From Marasmius tenuissimus (Eukaryota > Basidiomycota > Agaricomycetes > Agaricales > Marasmiaceae), in contig JAQOTA010000020.1 of the NCBI GenBank assembly GCA_029532415.1, positions 1-64,000 of the forward strand: a DNA stretch of 64,000 bases, written 5' to 3'. Below, piece by piece: positions 54,931 to 64,000 of the stretch (position 1 is the stretch's first letter; each line of letters opens with the position of its first letter). Both the position numbers and the translations under genes were made by a program. The notes beneath the pieces are model-generated. The model ran no database searches. It had not been told where the DNA came from and was given only the letters and a program-made list of their open reading frames with translations.

Positions 54931-56144
54931 TCACTTTTTAGTCGACAGGGAGGGAGGTCCGGTGTGACTAACCGAAAACGATATGAGGATAGGGATTGGT
55001 TTTAGGTTGTTGAGGTGGTCATGTCGAATAGAATATGGCTTTGATACTGTTTTCATTGTTTCAAGCACAGGAACTTATACAGGTTCCGACATGGTCTTCG
55101 GACTTGTTGAAGCATCCGAGGCGGTGGCTCGGGGTTCTCAATTTTCAGGGTCGCAGTCCGGCAGTTTGGGCGGTTCAATGAACAGGTTGAGAAGCCTGAT
55201 TGCAACAGTTCAAAGTTTAGGCCTAGTCACTCAACGCTTCCATATCTCCTCCAGTACGCACCCGTCACTCAAGACTGGAATGGGTTAGGACAAATTTCAT
55301 GTGTCAAAAACAACACAGTTCAGTATGCATCCGTGTCCTACAGTCAAGTCTAGCTTGACAAAACCCTGAATTATGTACCACAGTTAGTTTCTTCAATTGA
55401 TCTACACTGGAAGTATATGTTTCTGTATCATGAGGCCTACTGGTCTGTCACTTCTGAGATATCACTCATGATCGAGTATTTCAGCTGTCTTGTTAGTTTG
55501 TGACGTTGACAATAGCCTAGAATTGTGGCGAGGGAGGCGAAGAACACACGGCTCATGAGCCACCCTGTACCACCAGCCGGATGTCTACCAGATAGCCAAT
55601 GAAATGAATCAGCGCCAAAGAGCGCTCTTTTCATTTTGGGCGGCTCATGGCTTGCTCACATTTTTGCGATCCCGACCTTGTTCAGCTCACAATCAGAACA
55701 CAGGGAAGTTCAATAGCCTGAGCTCTAGTGGTGTCTTCAAGAAGATATGAAAAGACTTCCAGAATCTAGTTTGAATCTGCAGTCAAACATATCGACAGCA
55801 GTCTGCTCAAGCTCACAATCTCCTGACGAGGACAAAGCCGACAAGCCAGAAGTTACTTTCAACAAGATGCTTAGGAGTACCATGACCGATGTCATAATTG
55901 AGGCCCTCTGACAGCCCAAGAGAGGTGCGCATCGACGCTCTATGCTCTTCGGTTAACGGCTATGCTCATAGAATGAATCAACCCTGAAGGGACATTATTA
56001 TTCATTTTCCCCATTTTGGACTGCTCATGGCCTACTGGCACTCTCGCGCTCTTATACATGTTTTGATCTTTTTCCGCTCAAGATCTTAGGAGAAAAACAC
56101 AAACATCCATTCTAGCCACAGCACCAGTGGCGTTTCTGAAAACT

Positions 56145-56152
56145 TATAAAAG
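56145..56152 (+). promoter_or_regulatory. TATA box of hydrophobin gene B
   Basis: TATAAAAG, at the same distance from the ATG as in gene A. Confidence 0.7.
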
Positions 56153-56220
56153 ACCCTCCAAAATCCATTGTAACCCCCACCAGCAATAGTCTGTTCCAGC
56201 ACTCTTCCTAAATCATCATC

Positions 56221-56623
56221 ATGAAATACGGTCAACTCTTTATCATCTCTATCCTTGCCACTATTGTGGTTGCCAAGCCCATTGAAAACTCCGGTGGCAG
56301 CATATCCGCCGCAAACTGCTCCCCTGGACACCTCAAGTGCTGTGATCCCACCGTCCCTGTTAATGGGACAGTGTGTGTAGGCCCCCCTTTCGACACGGGT
56401 CTTTCATGGTGCGTTTTCTTGCGACTTCTCCTGCCCATCGCTCTGAACAGAAGGCTGACTACTAAATAAAAGCCCTCGCGAAGCCATATTCTGCTGCACT
56501 GAGAGTATTTCAGGTGATATTTCTGACCCGAGTGTGACCCGCATACTTTGCCGAGCTAACCACTCCTCTACTATAGGTAATTTCGAAATCCTCAATTGTA
56601 TCCCCGTCGCCACCACCAGTTAA
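56221..56623 (+). CDS. Hydrophobin, copy B
   Basis: Same three-exon gene as at 6874: exons 56221-56408, 56473-56513 and 56577-56623, 91 residues, both introns GT-AG. All eight cysteines are kept at the same positions. Changes from copy A include Phe to Ile in the signal peptide, Lys23 to Asn, Tyr to His in the first C-x6-CC loop and Pro to Ser before the last intron. Most differences are silent or outside the Cys frame. The gene therefore looks functional, and the locus carries two hydrophobin genes about 49 kb apart by segmental duplication. The upstream promoter relic (6240-6620) is duplicated too (55590-55970). Confidence 0.9.
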
Positions 56624-57614
56624 TTCCAAGGCGGTCTCCCCACCCGGTTGTACTCGGAGGACGTTCTCGTTCTGTCTTTTGGGTTGTTTTTTAGTATGTT
56701 TGGGCCGAAGGAAGGGATTTTTGCGCATTTGTAAATCGAAAATGTACATGTTATAGGAAAGCCCAACTCGATTAATGTCTTCGTTCGCAATTTTGTGGCG
56801 ACTTCATGCCACTCTTAAGTGCCATGTGAACGCATGCTATAAGTAGGCTTAACAGGCTCCGTCTTAGGCTGGGTCTCTGAACTCTTGTGTATACGCATCA
56901 TATCAAGAATGCAGATTCACTCGGAGAACTCAATAAAGCCGATATTTGGAGCTTGACGATACTCCAGTTAAGTCCTTTCGCCACGCCTGACTGACCACTA
57001 CTCCGAATGAGCGAGGATTAAGAAATGGTGGTGGCCTGCATAATTCTAAGGGGTCGCGCCCGCCACAGGGGTCCTCACCTCCACTCCTCTGGCTTTTGAC
57101 ACGTCAGATGATTCGTAGCGAGACCTGATGTGTTATTCATCGGCTAGTCCTTTCCGATATTGCTCTCTATGCAACCGCACTAATTGTTGGAAAGCTCCAT
57201 AATCAGCTGAACGCTAGCCATCTCGATCGCCGTCCTTCCTCACTCAGACTGCATCTCGAGCGGGCGTCTGATAACTTTCTTACTGCGACAATCAATCATA
57301 TGAACGCTTAATCTAAGCATAAGGGATATATAACGGACGGAGCCAAAGCGTGTACTCGTGAACTCCCTCGAGGGAGCTAAGATATAGCCGAGCTCATCTT
57401 TTGAGTGGAAATCCACTGATGACAATTTGACAAACGCCGTTGAAAGAACGAGTGTCCGATATCTACACCTCAAAGCGTGACTATTACCACCCGAGTCTCC
57501 AAGGTATTCAAATACGTGACTGTGGATACCCTTTTTCGGGCGACCAATTGTCTCCCAGCTTACCCCTAGCCTCACTCGCAAGATAAAAACTCTCATACAA
57601 GTACAAGTAGAGTA

Positions 57615-58002
57615 CTGACCTATTTCATTCAATTCGTATATCACACGTCACAGGCCTCTCCGCATACGAAAATTTTTCGTATGGTCACGTAGTCACGGGG
57701 GGGTCATACGAAATGTCCCGGTATGTGACAAAACTTGCGGTAGGCCTAAAAAGCCAAGGAATGACTCCTTTTGGGATTTTTTTGCCCAAGTCGGGTGTTT
57801 TCTGTGAATTACCGCGGACGGCAGCCTCGCCTGCCGCCACTCCCCACTCATCCACCCCAAGCCCCCGTCGACACGAAAGTGGCGTACGAATTTTCGTTTT
57901 TGTCACCGGTCACTCGGGGGAATTTGCCTGCCATACGAATGTTCTACAGCAAATTTTTTTGTCACACACAAAACCCCATACGAATTGATTAAAATAGGTC
58001 AG
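57615..58002. mobile_element. MITE with about 28-bp terminal inverted repeats, TA target site
   Basis: Ends CTGACCTATTTCATTCAATT... and, inverted, CTGACCTATTTTAATCAATT..., matching over about 28 bp into CGTAT. It is flanked by TA (57613-57614 and 58003-58004). Block A has a single unoccupied site near 8318. TA target and such ends are typical of Tc1/mariner-type non-autonomous elements. The 388-bp body has no coding capacity and carries about six copies of an ATACGAA motif, including a near-perfect palindrome at 57663-57683. Confidence 0.85.
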
Positions 58003-58714
58003 TACAAAGATGACTTCTGAGTCGACATGTCTTGCAACCTGTCTAGTGTCAGGTAAGAACAGGTTTAGTACAGATTCTTGGCTTCGGAAGATTAGCTGGT
58101 TTGAGAGAATCGGTGGTGGCTACGATATTGCAGCCTCACCCAAGCCTCACTAGCTGGCACTACTCGAACAGGAAACGCCGGGCGAATCTGGAGAGCTCAG
58201 AAGGAGGAAAGCTCGCTGGTTTGGTTAAGAAACCATATCACCACTGTTTGCTCCGCAGAGAGGCCGGTGTAGATCACGGTGACGAGAGGGAGCAAAGGGA
58301 GAGGTCACACCGGCGAAGATGGAAGATGCTGGTAGCGAAACAAGCGCCACTGCGGTAACGTTGTCATACCGTGACAATTCAGTGACACCTTGACGTCACA
58401 CACTTTTTTCCTCTCTTACCACCATCTCGATCGTTCTAAGAGTCGCTTGCTCGTCGACTCTGTGGTTTCTCATAACTGAAGATTAGTTTACAGCTCTTTT
58501 CGTTTGATTTTACATCTGACTCTACCGAAGGTTGGCTCCTGATCTACAACAACCTCGAATATGGACATCAGCCAAAGTTCTGAAGTGCCACTTGCGGCGG
58601 TGATTTTTGTTTCTTGAGAAGTCGTCGGAGTGAATTGGTTGAGCAACGTGCTTGTCGGGCCTAGTACGTCTCCACTCGTTTGTTGAGTTTGATGTTCGTT
58701 CACGGTGTCATCTG

Positions 58715-59240
58715 AAGCGTTAGCCTACACGGATCCCGAAGGCTATTTTGAAACAGCCACTTAGCTCAACCCCCGAGGGAAGTACAAGTTCAGGACAAAG
58801 ATGGCGCTATCACTTCCGTTTCACCCATCATTCTCCAACGTCATGTCCGTTGCGGAAGAAAGACGATCTCGTTGGCGAGACTTTGCCGTCGTCTTGGCTG
58901 TATCACCCGCAATTACAACCAATATATGAAGATCCATGGCCTACATCGATTTTTCGATGTTCCAGAGCCAGTAAGAACGCTTGGATGACTCCGAAACTCG
59001 CAGGTGAGTAAAGTTTATCGGTTAATTTTTTTATATCCTTTTGACGCTTGCTTTGTCATACAGACCTATCGCCTACATTGAAGATAATTCCACAATCTCT
59101 GCTGTGTCGTGTCGCTCAAAATGCATTCAGAAACGCCCACCCTGCACCGGAGAAGTTACATCACCTTCGTGGAGCCAAACGTCGCCTGATGGCTGATAAC
59201 ATGCGCTGCCGTGACGAGTACATGCCTCGAAGGTCTCGAG
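58715..59240 (+). pseudogene. Copy B of the zinc-finger-like remnant
   Basis: Duplicate of 8992-9480. The GTGAGT donor (59004) and CATACAG acceptor (about 59063) are kept and the second exon stays open, while the first exon has indels that break the frame relative to copy A. Confidence 0.3.
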
Positions 59241-59639
59241 GTGAGCCCGACCGGTATTTACGTATTTTCGTTGAAACCAACTTTGCTGTACAGATTGCTC
59301 AAAGTCATTCACATCTGAACGTCCGACTCCCCTTCGGTGGTTCTGGCGAACACTTTTCCCGCTACCATCTCTTCCTCCCTCCATCGTCACCTGCCTGCGG
59401 TGGTTACCTTCGCTGCCTTTCGCCATCCCCTTTCTCGAGTTGAGCAACTCTTAGAGTTGAGCTGCCTACGCTCGTTCTGAGCTTCGTCAACTGCCTTGCA
59501 AGCTATCCAGTCGAGACGAGCCCGGTGGAGCGGTTGCTTTGCTGAACTCCATTTTCCCTCCTTCCAGCTTGTCTCTCTCCAATTCCGGCACATTGACTCA
59601 TAGGAGAACGAATGCCTACCCCTTCTTCTCTGTACTCCC

Positions 59640-61090
59640 GACGAGAGCTAGCGGAGACGAATACAGCAGCTGATGAAAAAATCAGGTTACGGTACTAGCG
59701 CCTCTAGTGCCAAACTTTTGTTCCCCTCCATTCTCCGCCGATATTCTCGGTGGGCTCTCACTCGCCGCCCAGGTGGTCTGGTTTCATGTGAGGTTATCTC
59801 TCGGTACCGTTACCGGGCCTCTTTCGCATACCACGAATCTTCATTGTGGGATGTATGCGCTGCTTTTCCTGATTCTCCTTCGACTTTTCTCGGGGCCATA
59901 GTCTTGCTTTTGCAAGTGGAAGCTCAGGGATAGCAGCTTCCCGTTGGTCAGCCATATCGGGGTAACGGCGACATGTCTCGTCCTCATCTTCCCGAATAGG
60001 CACTCTCCTCGTTCCGTAGACCCAGGATCACGCTACCTCCGCTCAGCTACAGCATCCGCCAGATCTCTGTCTTGTCGTGTTGGACATGTTGGATGTTCAC
60101 CACTCTCTATGGCACTTACCCATCTGCCTCTGCATACGTCTCGCGATATTGCGTTGTCTACACACCGTCGAGGGTCTTTGGTCATGGTTTCCACCCATAT
60201 CAAACCGCATCCGATACCACCGTGCTGACGATACCTCGAGTTCCGCATGGTACCTCATGTCCGTTCGCTAGGAACCCCGCTTTGAAGATGAGAGTTGGGT
60301 TTGGTGGAAACCATTGGTGCTGGATGACGCGGGTAGTGGACGGCCAGACGTAAGGAATCGCACCACCCCTTTTCCTCGTCCGATCGTTGCTACGGCCACG
60401 TGGATTTAGTCACCGTCACCGCTCGACCTGGGGCAAGAGAGGCAGGATATATGCCGCCTTTTCCTCTCTACCCTCTCTCCCTTTGATACTGCTCGGCGTC
60501 CGCGGTGGAAGGGATTTCGAGAGGTGCTGAGTATCCCGGTGGGTTGTTATCGGAAGTTTGACTCCATCTGGCCTCTTGTTGGCTTGGAGATGCATTGATA
60601 GCTCGTCGCCTTATACCTTTTCAGATTATCTCGATCTCCTCAAGCTTGAAGTTACTATTTCAGCCTTGTACTGCTTCCTTACTCAGTATCGTTCTGCTCC
60701 TTGTTGCCTTAGTAATCATTATCCCAGTACTTACCACTTGTTATACGGTATCGTTTCTCTCCACTCGTAGATTACCGTAGCATGGACGAGATTGCATTAT
60801 TTTCCTCTCTGTTCGCTATCCCATAAAGTTGTTCGTCCTGTATTTTTCTGTCACAAGTCCCGAGAGATGGTATCTTAAGAGCAAACGAATAAGCCAAAGG
60901 GCCGAGGAGATGCATACAAAAAGCGTTTCTCAACCGCCCTAGTTTGACGTATGTAGTGGTCTACGCAGACGGTTAGATGTTAGTCTGTCAATGAGGCACG
61001 AAATTGCAGAGTATAGTCTATAAAGGTCACAGTCGGCATAGCTTCTGAGTGTCAAACACTGCTTTCTTTGCTACGCCGACCATCTCTCCT
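59640..61090 (+). repeat. Repeat unit R, copy 3
   Basis: Third long copy, with the 180-bp segment. Ends about 110 bp before the stop codon of the membrane-protein gene T6 on the opposite strand, the same arrangement as copy 1 with T1. Confidence 0.8.
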
Positions 61091-61203
61091 CAGCACTCCG
61101 AAGTCTAAACTACTCTTCCGCTATAGACACAAGTGTCTGCATATTATCTTCGAAAGCGGCTACTTTTACAATTCCATTTACCGGTCACAGCAAGCGAGCC
61201 TGA

Positions 61204-62788
61204 TCAATCAATTAGATCTTCTGGTATCCCTCCCTCCCCACCGTACGCCCACTTAGACTCTCGAAGATCTTTCAGCTTCTCGATCTTTTCATGCAACCCC
61301 GCCCTTACGCGACTCTTTTCCTCCATAGACCCACAGGCCGTGATAAAACGCCCTTGCAACTCTATAATCTTTTGCTCGATCTGCATCTGCCGATCTGTCC
61401 GTGCTCGTAGAGGTGTCTTCGAGCGATCCGGTGACAGAGGAAGGTAAATCGACACTGGTATAAGTGGCAGGATCGGCATATCCGGCGCCCCTTCAGAGAA
61501 AGCTGTACTTCTACCAGAATTATCAGAAACAGCGAGAGACCGTTTGCCGGAGCTTGCACTAGAATAAAATGAGGTAAATAGTGAACTTTGATTGCCTTCA
61601 ACGTTGCCTGCGAGGTCCGTTCGAAGCGGTGCAGTCGACGAGATGGAGACCACCCCCGAATGTCTACTAGTGGCCTCGGCTTCTCCTCTCCTACCGACTT
61701 TCCTGGGGCCTCTAGTGTTGTCTTTCGTTATGGCTTGCCGGAATTTTTCATGTGGGCGACTTTTCCTTTTGCGGCGGCGAAGAAGTATGGCACCCATCAA
61801 TACCAATAGCAGGAATGCGATCCCGCTAATGACGCTTCAATGATGACTTTGCGCCTTTGGTCATGTTTCACTGATGGCTGGGACTCTGCGGTAGAAGTGG
61901 GCGTTTCTGCCGACTCGGTGGTTTTTACCGAGCTTGTATTTACAATTCCGTTCGAGCGCGAACTCAAAGCACTACCAGCACTAACAAATAGATCAGAAAC
62001 GTGTGCATTCTTTCTATGTGCGATAATTTTAGCAAAGACTTACCTTTGGAAGCTGTAGGCGTTTGTGAGCTTGTTGGGGTACTCGCGGGTGGAGCCGATC
62101 TAAGGTAGTCATATTGGATCATAGGGAAAATTGCAGTCAAGGTTCAAGTCGGCGGAGGAACTTACTGGGTCGAAGAGGGTCCCGATATGCTACTGACAGA
62201 TGTGGGTAATGCAACCACCTGGGTAGTGAAAATAGTCCTCCAAACATTCGTTGACCCGCTTTAGGGAACAAAGTAAGTTCTAAAGACATTTTTTCAATGT
62301 GTTATAGGTACTCACTGAGGATCGGGGACGGCCTCTACGACCATAAATCTCAGACTTCTGTTCAGAGTTTTAATCGGTCACGCACAGTCGGCTGAACATG
62401 AAAGCCCTCACCCGGATGCCGTGGCTGTAAAAGTTATTACACCATGTTGTCTACCATCATTTCCTGGTTGGCCAGATACACCTGTGGTCACGGTGAGCGG
62501 TTGAGCTATATGTGATACCCGTTTGTTATTCAGGTATAACAACTCGATGTCGAATGCTTCCGTATGGCGTCGGCTCCAGTCCACAGTAATAGGTTGAAAA
62601 ACAGGGATCAACGGAGGCAACTGAGAACGAGATTCAATGCGAAAGCCCGCTCCTAGCTGCAATAAAGGTAGATAAAGAAAGAGAAGGCTCGCTAGCCTAT
62701 AACTGGAAAGATCAAACACCGTGACAGTCTTGTGAGCCAACGTCCTGTTAAATAGTGCGGTAGAGACTTACATAGTCATACGACGCAT
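61204..62788 (-). CDS. Single-pass surface membrane protein (T6), frameshifted paralogue of T3
   Basis: Six exons on the minus strand, about: 62788-62772, 62702-62412, 62354-62316, 62258-62166, 62099-62044 and 61976-61204. As in T3, exon 1 is 17 bp and the first two introns fall at the same phases. Signal peptide MRRMTIYRLASLLFLYLPLL; ectodomain with FQPITVDWSRRHTEAFDIEL and ITFTATASG, aligning with T3; Ser/Thr/Pro-rich stalk encoded by three small exons. The membrane span (VISGIAFLLLVLMGAILL) is out of frame with the stalk by one missing base near 61838, and the junction of exons 5 and 6 is also off by one. The tail ends in the family module: ARTDRQMQIEQKIIELQGRF, ITACGSMEEKSR, HEKIEKLKDLRES and GGEGGIPEDLID. 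Either a recent pseudogene or affected by sequence errors. Confidence 0.6.
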
Positions 62789-64000
62789 GCCAATAAAAGT
62801 TCTAAGCAATAAATAGGAGATTGAAAGGAAGGTTGATTCCTCGTGAACGCTATATAACCATCTTGTTGTGCATCGTACCCACAGTTCGCACTTGTAGCTG
62901 ACGGATGCTATCACCATGGTAATTGTTTCATCCATCTCAACAGAACAACCGGATGAGCATCGGATTATCAGGTCGCTCATGAGACGACCTATGTGGGACA
63001 AAACTTCCAGCTCGGAAGTTGTCTTTTAACCGATTAGGGTCGAAACGATCCCAAATGAACGGTAGAATAGCAAGCGGTCGCAAAACAAAGATACTGGAAG
63101 CCAAAATGATTGATGGTAGTAGGACTCGTAACTCGGTTGATTAGATGTCCAACAGGTGGGCGGGCTGGCGGTCGATAATGAACGTTTCCTACCCTGAGGT
63201 CTATCTTCGAGCATCAAGGAGAGGAAGCAAAGGTAGCCTTGGGTTTGAGATTGAGTAAGTCCATAATCACGTCACACGGTCCGTTTTCCATCACTTCCTC
63301 CCTCTAGTGTGATTGATTGATACCGCTTGTAGGCCGCTAAGGTATCCATGTAACTAACCAAAGAAACCGGATCCTAATCCTTAGCATCGACGAGCCGAGG
63401 CTATGGTAAGTTTCAAGATATAAAGTAGATCATGCTCACTGTTTCTGCACCTAACACCTTTTGACAAACTCGCGCTTAATCAGGGCCAACGAGACTTTTA
63501 CAGAATCAGATTGGACTCATACTTCCGGACGCGACGTAAAAAACTGCTCACTACAAGATGGTAGAAAGCGTCAATAAACCTCACGGTCAATCAAAGACTC
63601 CAAAGTTGTCGTCGTCCAGGGTTTGCGACGATTCTCTTCCCACAAGGGTAAAATCAAATCTTGGCCTTGAAATAGATCAGATTGGGCATCTTCACGCGGG
63701 CCTCAAGAGCTACGGCGTGCCATCTATCGAAGGAGCTGAGGTGTAGCCAGGCTCGTCTTCTAGGTCGGAATCTGACAGTGGATCAACAAACGAGGTCGAA
63801 CGAACGAGAATTCAATATCCAGACCCCAAAGGAGTTTAAGGTAAATCACAGTAAGGTGAACACCTTATCAAGACTATGGAGTCGCCTCTTATTACCTATA
63901 ACTTCACCCAAAGACCGTTGCAAATTGCCTCTGTCTGATCCAGTCGAAAGAACACCCAGACTTGTAGAAGTAAAGACCGAAGATGGCTAAGGGGAATTTT
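62789..64000. other. No supportable gene
   Basis: 5' flank of T6 and gene-free sequence to the window edge. Confidence 0.5.

Larger units (their letters stand above)
54072..61090 (+). repeat. Segmental duplication, block B main part (matches 4982-11400)
   Basis: Collinear direct duplicate of block A, with two insertions of its own at 54506-54757 and 57615-58002. Divergence is modest in the hydrophobin part and higher to its right. Confidence 0.9.

Noticed and set aside
1..64000. CRISPR arrays, bacterial operons, rRNA genes
   Set aside because: None seen; spliceosomal introns and retroelements show a fungal nuclear origin.

Overview
The window looks like nuclear DNA of a basidiomycete fungus, probably an agaricomycete; a Rhizoctonia/Ceratobasidium-like genome is my guess from protein style. 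The evidence is many phase-consistent 40-65 bp GT-AG introns, a class I-type hydrophobin, an agaricomycete-style multi-pass membrane protein, and Ty1/copia and Ty3/gypsy retroelements. Gene density is low. Most short open frames are not genes. All splice models here were built by eye from GT/AG sites and reading phase.

Layout. (1) 1-11.4 kb and 52.35-61.1 kb are two direct copies of one segment. They share an N-terminal gene fragment, a complete hydrophobin gene, a roughly 1.2 kb repeat (unit R) and pieces of a membrane-protein gene. Each copy carries private insertions whose empty site is visible in the other copy. (2) 11.4-25.6 kb is gene-poor. It holds a five-exon gene for a small secreted Cys-rich protein (18725-19505), a fragment of the membrane-protein family (15.3-15.7 kb) and one end of a dispersed repeat (22.3-22.7 kb). 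(3) 25.6-40.2 kb is a retroelement island: a decayed tRNA-like sequence, an old copia relic (27297-30324), a younger copia element with two LTRs and 5-bp target duplications (30407-36736), a gypsy gag pseudogene on the minus strand that the copia element interrupts, a 650-bp solo LTR also inside that gag, and the gypsy LTR (39144-39605). The older sequences here are visibly CpG-depleted. (4) 40.2-52.3 kb holds an intact four-exon gene for a single-pass membrane protein (40800-42210), a related single-pass gene (about 43720-44740), a five-exon multi-pass membrane gene (47797-48899) and an inverted pair of a short repeat (49.4 and 51.1 kb). (5) 61.1-64 kb holds a six-exon paralogue of the single-pass gene with a frameshift at its membrane span, followed by gene-free sequence.

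Biological theme. The supportable host genes nearly all encode cell-surface or secreted products: two hydrophobins, one secreted Cys-rich protein, at least six loci of single-pass membrane proteins, and one multi-pass protein. The single-pass family has a signal peptide, a beta-rich ectodomain, a Ser/Thr-rich stalk, one membrane span and a highly conserved charged C-terminal coiled-coil-like module. That module has been scattered as last-exon fragments. This family is the best candidate for something not yet described.
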